A program made the translations under genes and the position numbers. From Clostridiales bacterium (GTDB taxonomy: Bacteria; Bacillota; Clostridia; WRLR01): DNA of 7,300 nt. Positions 1-5,960 of the stretch are shown here, in pieces. The first letter of the stretch is position 1. Each line of letters begins with the position of its first letter. Below the pieces are notes generated by a model that worked only from the letters and a program-made list of their open reading frames with translations, did not search any database and was not told the DNA's origin. The stretch is taken from contig JAITSR010000283.1 of assembly GCA_031287655.1 (NCBI GenBank), positions 1 through 7,300 of the forward strand, read 5' to 3'.

Positions 1-807
1 GAGGTAACTCCGGAACCGGAATCCACGCCGACGCCTACTCCTACTCCGGAGATTACGCCCACTCCTACTCCTGATCCGGAACCCAATCCGACGCCTACTG
101 ATGAGCTGGAGCTGTTGCCGACCCCGACGATTACGCCTGCGCCAACCCCTGAGATTCCATCGGACCCGACTCCGACGCCAACCCCGGAGCCTGCGATAAC
201 CCCGGAAATTTCGTCTACGCCGCCTTCCGGCCCGACCTCCAATCCCGGAGGCGGAGGCGGCGGTCCCGCCCCCACTCCCATTCCGAATCCCGGCCCAAGC
301 CCCGTTCCCGGCGCGAGCCCGAGTCCGAGCCCGAGCTCCAGTCCGGGCGGCGATATGGGCTTCGTCTCCACGCCCATCCCCCCGGCCGCAGCAGGCGAGC
401 CGGAACCGACTCCGGAACCTGAACCGGGCGAGCCGGAACCGGGTGAGCCTGCTGAACCGGTTCCGGAACCCGAACCGGGCGAACCTCCCGCGGAGACGCC
501 TTACGTTCCGGGCGGCGGCGACCCCGGTATCCCGCCCGCGCCCAACGTGATCGGCAACGCCGTCGTACCGGCGGGAGACGGAACCTTCTTTGAGCTGGGT
601 GAAGACGGCGTACCTCTCGGCGCGTGGCATTGGGACGACGATACGGAAGAATGGGTATTTGAGGACTTTACGCCGCCGGGAGGGGCAGCCGGCGCAAGTC
701 TGCCGAAAACAGGCGACGGGGAGTTACCCGTGTACATTCACATTCTGGCCGCGCTGCCCATTGCCGGCGCGGGCGCGCTGCTGCGGTTCGCAAAAAAGAG
801 GCGATAA
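1..807 (+). CDS. LPXTG cell-wall-anchored surface protein, C-terminal part (5' end outside window)
   Basis: The reading frame is open from base 1, so this is the last 268 residues of a longer protein; the TTG at 115 is only an internal codon. Residues 1 to about 80 are Pro/Thr/Glu-rich (runs of PTPTP), followed by six glycines (83-88), a Pro/Ser stretch, and Glu/Pro repeats (about 133-162). Such regions usually act as extended, wall-spanning stalks. Residues 193-223 form a compact acidic, Trp-containing segment (VPLGAWHWDDDTEEWVFEDF) just before the anchor. The sorting signal is complete: LPKTG at 234-238 (bases 700-714), a hydrophobic helix at about 244-261, and a basic tail ending KKRR. Sortase is known to cleave LPXTG between Thr and Gly and link the protein to peptidoglycan. 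The functional N-terminal domains, signal peptide and start lie outside the window, so ligand or enzymatic role is unknown. Sorting signal very sure; specific function not assignable. Confidence 0.92.
   Translation, partial: EVTPEPESTPTPTPTPEITPTPTPDPEPNPTPTDELELLPTPTITPAPTPEIPSDPTPTPTPEPAITPEISSTPPSGPTSNPGGGGGGPAPTPIPNPGPSPVPGASPSPSPSSSPGGDMGFVSTPIPPAAAGEPEPTPEPEPGEPEPGEPAEPVPEPEPGEPPAETPYVPGGGDPGIPPAPNVIGNAVVPAGDGTFFELGEDGVPLGAWHWDDDTEEWVFEDFTPPGGAAGASLPKTGDGELPVYIHILAALPIAGAGALLRFAKKRR
4..237 (+). repeat. Pro/Thr-rich degenerate stalk repeats
   Basis: Imperfect short repeats encode P-T-P-T-P-E/D-P units; for example acgcctact occurs at 31-39 and 91-99, and gattacgcc at 51-59 and 127-135. 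Unit lengths are irregular and always a multiple of three, as expected for a protein low-complexity stalk and not for a CRISPR or integration structure. Confidence 0.75.
412..485 (+). repeat. Glu/Pro repeat pair (PEPEPGEP twice)
   Basis: Two 23-bp copies, 412-434 and 463-485, differ at only two bases. Both differences are synonymous (cct/ccc for Pro, gag/gaa for Glu), and both copies encode PEPEPGEP. The copies start 51 bp (17 codons) apart, with a further GEPEPGEP-like unit between them. This looks like an in-frame duplication in the stalk held by selection on the protein. Confidence 0.75.
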
Positions 808-825
808 CAGCCCCGATAACAGCCC
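802..825 (+). repeat. 12-bp tandem duplication spanning the stop codon
   Basis: The 12-mer cgataacagccc is repeated twice without a gap (802-813 and 814-825). The first copy carries the last Arg codon and the TAA stop (805-807) of the surface-protein gene. Because the unit is 12 bp, the second copy puts another TAA in the same frame at 817-819. Confidence 0.85.
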
Positions 826-829
826 CGTA

Positions 830-858
830 TTGACTGTATGCTTTGCGCGCGATAAGAT
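830..858 (+). promoter_or_regulatory. Predicted sigma-70/sigma-A promoter of the glycosylase gene, possibly leaderless
   Basis: TTGACT (830-835; 5 of 6 to TTGACA) is followed after exactly 17 bases by TAAGAT (853-858; 4 of 6 to TATAAT). Counting from the -10 element, the transcription start falls at about 865, which is the A of the ATG of the downstream gene. There is no Shine-Dalgarno-like sequence before that ATG, which fits a leaderless mRNA. The match is visible; promoter activity is inferred. Confidence 0.45.
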
Positions 859-864
859 GTTGGC

Positions 865-1746
865 ATGGTAATCTCTGCGCATTTTGATTTGAAAGCGACG
901 CTCGCGAGCGGGCAGACCTTCGCGTTCGTCCCGTTTGACGGCGGTTTTTTGGGGATCGCCGATAAGAGACCCGTTTGGGTCCGCGAGACGCGGGACGCGG
1001 GCGGCAGCCGATCTTTCGGGTCGGGACAGGTTTGCCCGTCTCCGCGCTGCGAGCTTCACTGCGAGCCGGGGGACGCCGGGTTCTGGCAGAGGTATTTTGA
1101 CCTCGACAGCGGGGATTACGCGGAACGCCTCGCCCCCTATACCGCCTCCGGCTCGTCGGGTGGGGGCGAATACCTTGCCGCCTGTGTCCGCGCGTATCCC
1201 GGACTGCGCCTGCTGCGCCAACCGGTGTGGGAGGCGCTCTGCGCGTTCATCATTTCGGCGAACAACCATCAAAAGCGGATCGAGTCGATCTATCGCGCGA
1301 TCTCGGCGCGGCGCGGGGATCCGGCCGCGTTGGGGGATCGCGCGATTTTTGCGTTCCCCGGCCCTGAACAGCTCGCGCGCGCAAGCGAGGCGGAGCTCAG
1401 GGAGGCGGGGGCGGGCTACCGCGCGCCGTACTTGCTCGACACCGCGAGGCGCGTCGCGGAGGGCTTTGCGCTAGACGGCCTCGACGCGATGGACTATGAG
1501 TCGGCGCTCGCCGCGCTGACGACGTTGCGCGGCGTCGGAGAGAAGGTTGCGGACTGCGTTCTGCTGTTTTCGACGCGGCATGGCCGGGCGTTCCCGGTCG
1601 ATGTATGGATGGAACGCACACTGCGCGAGCGCTTTGGTATGAGCGGTCCGCGCCGCGCCCTCAAACGGGAGGCGCAGGCGGTCTTTGGGGAGGACGCGGG
1701 GCTTGCGCAGCAGTATTTGTTTCACGCGGCGCGCTCCGGCCTGTAG
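865..1746 (+). CDS. ogg: 8-oxoguanine DNA glycosylase/AP lyase (OGG1 family)
   Basis: Base-excision-repair enzyme of 293 residues that should remove 8-oxoguanine paired with cytosine and then nick the strand by beta-elimination. It has the N-terminal OGG domain (SGQTFAF at 15-21, with G16 matching the human G42 that senses 8-oxoG; YFDLDSGDY at 77-85) and the helix-hairpin-helix GPD fold. Residues matching human OGG1 include N133 and R138 (N149, R154) and Y185-R186 (Y203, R204), which handle the orphan cytosine. The hairpin is LRGVGEKVADC, with K227 as the catalytic Schiff-base lysine (K249) and D246 in PVDVW as the catalytic aspartate (D268). Q282 and F286 in AQQYLF match Q315 and F319 of the base pocket. 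ATG 865 is the first start after an in-frame TAA at 853 and has no ribosome binding site; a promoter ends just before it. The 33-base gap to the ATPase gene allows read-through. Alignment positions are from memory of human OGG1; family assignment is very sure. Confidence 0.94.
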   Translation: MVISAHFDLKATLASGQTFAFVPFDGGFLGIADKRPVWVRETRDAGGSRSFGSGQVCPSPRCELHCEPGDAGFWQRYFDLDSGDYAERLAPYTASGSSGGGEYLAACVRAYPGLRLLRQPVWEALCAFIISANNHQKRIESIYRAISARRGDPAALGDRAIFAFPGPEQLARASEAELREAGAGYRAPYLLDTARRVAEGFALDGLDAMDYESALAALTTLRGVGEKVADCVLLFSTRHGRAFPVDVWMERTLRERFGMSGPRRALKREAQAVFGEDAGLAQQYLFHAARSGL

Positions 1747-1766
1747 CCGCTGACTTATATCTAATG

Positions 1767-1773
1767 AAAGGGG
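1767..1773 (+). promoter_or_regulatory. Ribosome binding site of the ATPase gene
   Basis: AAAGGGG lies 6 bases before ATG 1780, which supports that start. The 33-base gap (1747-1779) is locally AT-rich but contains no paired -35/-10 set that I can defend. Confidence 0.6.
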
Positions 1774-1779
1774 ATCGGA

Positions 1780-2739
1780 ATGGCTGAAAAAACAGACGCG
1801 GCGGAACCGCAAGCCGGGCTTATCGGCGCGGGGCCGGGAGACTCGGCGCCGCAGGCCGGGGCAGGAGGCGACGAGGCGCTTATAAGGGCGGAGGGCCTTG
1901 TGAAGCGGTTTGGCAAGGTTGCGGCACTTGACCGCGTTTGCCTTTCTGTGCGCCGCGGCGAAATTTACGGCGTCGCCGGCCTGAACGGCGCGGGGAAGTC
2001 GACGCTGCTGTCGGTCCTCGCGGGCATCATGCCGCCCGACGAAGGGGCGGTCTACTACCGCGAACGCGACGCCTACGCTCGCAAACGCGAAAGCGCCCGC
2101 GAACGCAAATCCCTCACCTCCGGCGCGGGACCTTACGCCTTGCGCGTCGGATATGTCCCGCAGGACATCGCGCTCTTTCCCGATCTGTCCGTCTACGACA
2201 ACTTAAAATTTTGGGCGCTCGCCGCCGCGCCGCCCGCATCCGACGTCAAAGCGCGCGTGTACGGCGCGGCGTCCGCCGCCGGGCTCACAGACAGGCTCAG
2301 GGAGCGTCTCTCCGTCCTCTCCGGCGGCATGAAGCGGCGCGTGAACATCGCGGCGGCGCTTGCGACCGCCCCGGAGATTCTGATTATGGACGAGCCGACG
2401 GCGGGCCTCGATATAAAAAACCGCCGCGACATCTTAAATTTTGTGCGCGGCCTCGCAAAAGCTCCGCCCCGCGCGGAATCCGTCGCCGCCGCGCCCCCGT
2501 CTAACTTCGCTTCCGCAATCCCCGCCGCCGCCCCTGCCGCAGCCTCGCCCCCCGCGGGGCTCGCGGTCCTCTTTACGAGCCATCAGTCCGGGGAGATCGA
2601 GTCCTTCTGCGACAGGCTCCTGCTGCTGGACCGCGGGGTCCCGGTTTTTGAAGGCCGCCCCGCGGACGCGTTTATCGGAAAATATAAAGATTTTGAAAAC
2701 TTTGACGACATTCTGTATGCGATCGGCGGCGGGTTATGA
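1780..2739 (+). CDS. ABC transporter ATP-binding protein (ABC-2 exporter type)
   Basis: Cytoplasmic ATPase of 319 residues that would energise the permeases encoded downstream. All nucleotide-binding-domain motifs are present: probable A-loop F44, Walker A GLNGAGKST (67-75), Q-loop Q128 in GYVPQD, signature LSGGM (180-184), Walker B ILIMDEP (200-206) with catalytic E205, D-loop AGLD (208-211) and H-loop H268 (TSHQS). The YVPQD...LSVYDNLKF pattern is typical of the ATPases that pair with ABC-2 permeases. Three parts are unusual: an Ala/Gly-rich N-terminal leader of about 30 residues; a charged insertion at about 95-120 (rich in RKRE) between Walker A and the Q-loop; and an Ala/Pro-rich insertion at about 227-260 between the D-loop and the H-loop. 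With all motifs intact it should be active. Start ATG 1780 has a good ribosome binding site. Family very sure; substrate unknown. Confidence 0.96.
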   Translation: MAEKTDAAEPQAGLIGAGPGDSAPQAGAGGDEALIRAEGLVKRFGKVAALDRVCLSVRRGEIYGVAGLNGAGKSTLLSVLAGIMPPDEGAVYYRERDAYARKRESARERKSLTSGAGPYALRVGYVPQDIALFPDLSVYDNLKFWALAAAPPASDVKARVYGAASAAGLTDRLRERLSVLSGGMKRRVNIAAALATAPEILIMDEPTAGLDIKNRRDILNFVRGLAKAPPRAESVAAAPPSNFASAIPAAAPAAASPPAGLAVLFTSHQSGEIESFCDRLLLLDRGVPVFEGRPADAFIGKYKDFENFDDILYAIGGGL

Positions 2740-2745
2740 TATACT
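2737..2745 (+). promoter_or_regulatory. Possible extended -10 promoter for the lipoprotein gene
   Basis: TGATATACT fits the extended -10 form TGn-TATAAT, with TATACT (2740-2745) 5 of 6 to consensus. Its TG is part of the ATPase stop codon. No -35 element at 16-18 bases is convincing. It sits in the only clearly AT-rich stretch between transporter genes (about 2734-2760), and a start at about 2752 would leave a leader of about 40 bases. It may allow the lipoprotein and permeases to be expressed apart from the ATPase. Confidence 0.3.
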
Positions 2746-2774
2746 AAGTTATATTTCTGTCCACTCAAAAGACG

Positions 2775-2780
2775 AAGGGA
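2775..2780 (+). promoter_or_regulatory. Ribosome binding site that decides the lipoprotein start
   Basis: AAGGGA directly abuts ATG 2781 (no spacer) but lies 12 bases before the in-frame ATG 2793. A Shine-Dalgarno with no spacer cannot work, so 2793 is the better start although its spacing is at the long end. Confidence 0.5.
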
Positions 2781-2792
2781 ATGGTCATATCA

Positions 2793-4550
2793 ATGAATTT
2801 CTTGCAGAATACACCGCGCCGCCGGAGCCGCCGGACGGCCGCCAGCCGAATCCGCGCGATGTCTTTAGCCGTATGCCTGACGCTCCTGCTCGCGTTTTTG
2901 CTGTCCGCTTGCGCAAATCCGCAAGAGCCTAAGCCAGACGCACACGAAACCTTTTTTCAGGTCCTGAACGCGGAAAACCAGTATGCCAGCGAGCTCGGCC
3001 TTGCGCCGCTCAGCGCTTTTTACGATGTCGGCGCGTCGGACGAGCTGTTCCAAAAGCTCGCGAGCGCGCCCTCGACGACGACGATGAACCTTTCCGCCAA
3101 AGTCGCCGACGCGCTGTTCCCGCCCGAGGCCACGGGTTTTGTCCTAAAGCTTTTGCAGGACCTCACGCTTTCGTTCAGCAGCAAGAGCGACCCCGCGAAG
3201 ATGAACAACCAGACGAACGTCGCGGTGATGCTCTCCGGCAGGAAGCTCGCGAGCGCGGACCTTCTGGTCGAGTCGGGCGAGCGCTTTGGCGTGCGTTCCG
3301 AGGAATTTTACCCGCAGTATGTCGCGGTCGAATATGAGGAACTGCTGAATATCATCGCGAACATGACCGGCAGCGACGAGATGTTCCAGCTCTCAAAGGA
3401 GAACTTTCAGCAGCTCGGCGAAAAATATCTGAGCCTGATCAATCTGATGAACCTCTCCCCGGAGCAGGTGAAGGAGACGACAAAGCCCTTTGTCGACAAG
3501 GCGAAAGAGGTCGTCGTAAAGGAGAAGGTCACGCTCGAGGAGGGCGCCGCCGTCGAAGGCGTCCCGGACAAGACGTATACGAAGCTGAGCCTTTCGCTCT
3601 CGGCGGACGAGTTCAAACAGCTCCTGACCGCGCTGACGCAGACCGCAAAAGAGAACACGGCGCTGATGGCGCTGATCAAGGAAAAATACACGATATTCTA
3701 TGATTATATGAGCGCGCTCGCGGAGCTGGGCGGGGACGGCGGCGCGCTGCTCGGCACAATGCCCCTGCCGGAGAACCTCGAAAGCCTGATCCAGTCGACG
3801 CTGACCGGTCTTGAGACGTACATCGGCTCGACCGCGATGCCCTTTGGCGACTTTACCGCCGCGCTCTATCTGGACGGCAAGGCGATGAAGTGCTTTAACG
3901 TCACGGTGCAGATCAGCGACGAGAGCCTTGGCATGTCGGCGGTCTCGCTGTGGTTTAAGGCCTATGCCGACGCGGACGGAACGCAAAACGGATTGCTCGT
4001 CTTTGCGTTCAACGGGGAGGGCGGCGCGGAGAATACGGCCACGCTGACGAGTGTGCTAAAGGAGTCGCAGGACGGCGGCTCGCACGCGCTGAAGCTGAAT
4101 TTTGAGGGGCCGGACTTTGTGGGCGGAGCCGCCGCGTTCGCGCTGGATTATTCGCGGACGGGCAAGGAGGAAAGCCTCAAGCTCGAATCCGGGATGCCGG
4201 ACGCTTCGGGCGGTACGACGACGCCGATCGTCGGTTTTCAGGGGACGTTAAAGGACGCAGGGGACGGCAATAACTACGCGTATACCGCGAGTATCGGCGC
4301 CAACGACCCGACCGGCGGCATTGAGACCACGGCGGGGGCCTACACGGTCGACCTGATGCTGGACGGCACGGTCTCGTTCGGGGATGTGACGATTCCGGCG
4401 TTTGCCGACGAGGACGCGCTCTTTCTCACGCAGGACAATTTTTATGACGGCACGTTCGACGCGATCGCGAGCACGGTAAACGACAACATCAGCCGGTTTA
4501 TACAGGCCAACATGCAGCTTTTGGGCCAGTACGGCGTCCCCGGTTTTTAG
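2793..4550 (+). CDS. Lipoprotein of unrecognised family in an ABC transporter operon
   Basis: A lipoprotein of 585 residues (589 if ATG 2781 is used). The signal peptide has an Arg-rich n-region (RRRSRR), a hydrophobic core (MSLAVCLTLLLAFL) and the lipobox LSAC. The cysteine is residue 40 from ATG 2793, so the mature protein should be lipidated and held on the outer face of the membrane. The first half of the mature protein looks mostly helical and charged (for example SADEFKQLLTALTQTAKENT). The second half, from about residue 350, alternates polar and hydrophobic residues with many Gly, Asp and Thr, as in an extended beta-sheet structure. No catalytic motif, membrane helix or internal cysteine cluster is evident, and I do not recognise a family. 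It lies between the ATPase and permease genes, 53 bases after the ATPase and 36 before permease A, so an accessory or substrate-handling role is likely by context only. A solute-binding protein is less likely, because the permeases are of the ABC-2 exporter type. Confidence 0.9.
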   Translation: MNFLQNTPRRRSRRTAASRIRAMSLAVCLTLLLAFLLSACANPQEPKPDAHETFFQVLNAENQYASELGLAPLSAFYDVGASDELFQKLASAPSTTTMNLSAKVADALFPPEATGFVLKLLQDLTLSFSSKSDPAKMNNQTNVAVMLSGRKLASADLLVESGERFGVRSEEFYPQYVAVEYEELLNIIANMTGSDEMFQLSKENFQQLGEKYLSLINLMNLSPEQVKETTKPFVDKAKEVVVKEKVTLEEGAAVEGVPDKTYTKLSLSLSADEFKQLLTALTQTAKENTALMALIKEKYTIFYDYMSALAELGGDGGALLGTMPLPENLESLIQSTLTGLETYIGSTAMPFGDFTAALYLDGKAMKCFNVTVQISDESLGMSAVSLWFKAYADADGTQNGLLVFAFNGEGGAENTATLTSVLKESQDGGSHALKLNFEGPDFVGGAAAFALDYSRTGKEESLKLESGMPDASGGTTTPIVGFQGTLKDAGDGNNYAYTASIGANDPTGGIETTAGAYTVDLMLDGTVSFGDVTIPAFADEDALFLTQDNFYDGTFDAIASTVNDNISRFIQANMQLLGQYGVPGF

Positions 4551-4572
4551 CCCGGGCGCAGCGGGACGGGCT
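4549..4572 (+). other. Small intercistronic hairpin
   Basis: AGCCCG (4549-4554) and CGGGCT (4567-4572) form a perfect 6-bp stem with a 12-base loop. It begins inside the TAG stop of the lipoprotein gene and ends two bases before the next ribosome binding site. There is no T-run, so it is not an ordinary terminator. It could affect mRNA stability or access to the ribosome binding site, or be chance in GC-rich DNA. Confidence 0.35.
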
Positions 4573-4573
4573 T

Positions 4574-4582
4574 AGAGGTGGG
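4574..4582 (+). promoter_or_regulatory. Ribosome binding site of permease A, overlapping a false GTG start
   Basis: AGAGGTGGG contains GAGG (4575-4578) and AGGTGG (4576-4581), 5-8 bases before ATG 4587. The in-frame GTG at 4578 is part of this site and so is unlikely to be the start. Confidence 0.6.
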
Positions 4583-4586
4583 CCGT

Positions 4587-5960
4587 ATGGAGCGGTTCGC
4601 GTTTGCAAAATTGATCATACTCGGCGCAAAGGGCTATTTTCGCTCTTTGCGCCGTATTGCGCTCTTTGCGCTGATACCGCCGCTTTTGATCGCGGCGGCT
4701 TTTTTTGCGGCGGGGCCGGTCTTTGCCGGGGCGCTGTCGCCGGGCAAGCTTTCGCTCGTATTCTGCGACCTCGAAGGCTCGGCCTATTTTGACACGCTGT
4801 CCGGCCTGATGCTCTCCGACGAGGCGATCGACAAGACGGCGACGGTTCAAAAGCTCGGCTATCAGGAGGCGCTCCGCGCGTTGGAAGGCGGTCTCGCGGA
4901 CGCCGTGATCGTATTCCCCGAAACCTTCTTGCGCGATATGATCGCGGGCGTGAATCAGCCCGTGCGGGTTTTGATCGGGGACGTGGAGCCGCTGCGCGCG
5001 GCGCTGATCCGGGAGTTCATGCAGAGCGCCGCGGCGGAGATTTCCGCGGCGCAGAGCGCGATCAACACGGTCTGGTATCATATGGACACGCAGTCGATGA
5101 GTCAGGCGCGCATGGAAGGCGCCTTTTCGGCGCTTGTGTTTGAATACGCGTCCAAGGCTTTTTCGCGCAGCCTGCTCTACACGTTCCGCAACGTGCCGCC
5201 AAGCTATGAGGGCGGGTCGCCCGCGGCGTTTTTCCTCACCTCGTACCTCGCGGCGTTTCTCCTTTTCGGGTGCGCGTCCGGCGTGAAGCGTTTGATCGCG
5301 GAGCGCGCGCTCGGGGTCCCGGCCCGCCTCGCGGCGACCGGCTTTTCCGCGGCGCGGGTCGCGCTGTACCATTTTATCCCCTTGTTTTTGACGCTGCTGT
5401 TTTCCGCGTGCTGCGCCGCGCTGACCGTCGCGGCCGCGTTTTGGGGGCTGGGCCTCCAAACGGACGCGGCGGGCGGGGCGACGGGTGCGGCTGCGGGTGC
5501 GGGTATTTCGGCAAGCGGGGCGGTCTTGGGGGATGCCGCGGGCCGAATGGTGTTATGCTTTCTTGTGCTGGCCGTCCTGTGCGGTTTTACGGCGTCGTTT
5601 GCGCTCTTTCTCGGCCAGCTGCTGCGGCGCGCCGCGTCCGCCGAGATTTTTGTCGCGACGTCCGGCGCGCTGATGGCCGTCGTGGGCGGGACATTGATCC
5701 CATACCCCTATCTGCCGGAATATTTTCAGACGCTCGGGTTTTTCAGCTTCAACCGATGGGCGCAAAAACTCGTCGCGGCGGCCCTGTTTTCCGCTCCGGA
5801 CGCGCGGGGCGGCGGCGCGGCCGCTCTCCTGTCCGCGCTGTACGCAAAAACGCCGGACGGGACGCTCCCGCTGATCCCGCTCGCGGCCTTCCTCGCGCTC
5901 GCCGCGCTGCTGTTTGCGGCGTCGGCGGGACTTGTAAGGAGGAATCTGAAAAACCGATGA
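4587..5960 (+). CDS. ABC-2-type transporter permease A
   Basis: Integral membrane subunit of 457 residues with the one-plus-five helix layout of the ABC-2 family with a large outer domain (as in YbhS/YbhR-type permeases): TM1 at about 23-48, an extracytoplasmic domain at about 50-210, then TM2 (211-231), TM3 (259-287), TM4 (320-344), TM5 (354-372) and TM6 (428-449). The outer domain opens with the usual pattern (KLSLVFCDLEGSAYFDT) and has a later strand ADAVIVFPETF. The loop after TM5 carries the typical GGTLIPYPYLP and a following FNRWA. An amphipathic basic stretch (GYFRSLRR) precedes TM1. The loop between TM3 and TM4 (about 291-318) is an Ala/Gly-rich low-complexity insertion. ATG 4587 is chosen because it is well spaced from its ribosome binding site; GTG 4578 would add three residues. 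The stop TGA overlaps the ATG of permease B. Likely the partner of permease B and the upstream ATPase in an exporter. Confidence 0.9.
   Translation: MERFAFAKLIILGAKGYFRSLRRIALFALIPPLLIAAAFFAAGPVFAGALSPGKLSLVFCDLEGSAYFDTLSGLMLSDEAIDKTATVQKLGYQEALRALEGGLADAVIVFPETFLRDMIAGVNQPVRVLIGDVEPLRAALIREFMQSAAAEISAAQSAINTVWYHMDTQSMSQARMEGAFSALVFEYASKAFSRSLLYTFRNVPPSYEGGSPAAFFLTSYLAAFLLFGCASGVKRLIAERALGVPARLAATGFSAARVALYHFIPLFLTLLFSACCAALTVAAAFWGLGLQTDAAGGATGAAAGAGISASGAVLGDAAGRMVLCFLVLAVLCGFTASFALFLGQLLRRAASAEIFVATSGALMAVVGGTLIPYPYLPEYFQTLGFFSFNRWAQKLVAAALFSAPDARGGGAAALLSALYAKTPDGTLPLIPLAAFLALAALLFAASAGLVRRNLKNR
5936..5942 (+). promoter_or_regulatory. Ribosome binding site of permease B within the permease A gene
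   Basis: AAGGAGG is a perfect Shine-Dalgarno, but it ends 14 bases before ATG 5957, longer than usual. No alternative in-frame start lies closer, and the ATGA stop/start overlap would allow re-initiation by terminating ribosomes, so the long spacing may be tolerated. Confidence 0.6.

Noticed and set aside
115..117. TTG as start of the surface-protein gene
   Set aside because: The frame is open to base 1 and the repeat pattern continues across it, so it is an internal Leu codon.
1..237. CRISPR array or direct-repeat locus
   Set aside because: The repeats are short, irregular, in frame and encode Pro/Thr stalk; no spacers.
724..1272. Minus-strand frame of 182 codons spanning the surface-protein end and glycosylase start
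   Set aside because: It runs through the predicted promoter and opposite two well-supported genes; no recognisable protein features.
1747..1779. Promoter between glycosylase and ATPase genes
   Set aside because: TATATC and TCTAAT resemble -10 elements, but nothing like a -35 lies 16-18 bases upstream and no extended -10 TG is present. Read-through from the glycosylase transcript or an undetected promoter are both possible.
2793..2924. Twin-arginine (Tat) signal in the lipoprotein
   Set aside because: The n-region has RRRSRR, but the residues after the Arg pair are Thr-Ala-Ala, not the hydrophobic pair of the Tat consensus. A plain lipoprotein signal explains it.
3393..3986. Minus-strand frame of 197 codons opposite the lipoprotein gene
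   Set aside because: Composition is Arg/Leu/His-rich antisense to a well-behaved coding region; no ribosome binding site or motif.
4572..5459. Long minus-strand reading frame (295 codons) opposite permease A
   Set aside because: It encodes an Arg/Gly/Gln-rich string with no domain, while the + strand encodes a clear membrane protein. GC-rich coding DNA commonly leaves such open antisense frames.
5471..5503. G-quadruplex motif in the permease A gene
   Set aside because: Several G-triplets occur, but one loop is about nine bases, and such runs are expected in GC-rich Gly/Ala codons.
5270..5956. Upstream extension of the permease B frame
   Set aside because: The translation before 5957 is Arg/Gly-rich out-of-frame reading of permease A. 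The ATG at 5957 gives a proper membrane protein N-terminus with a Shine-Dalgarno.
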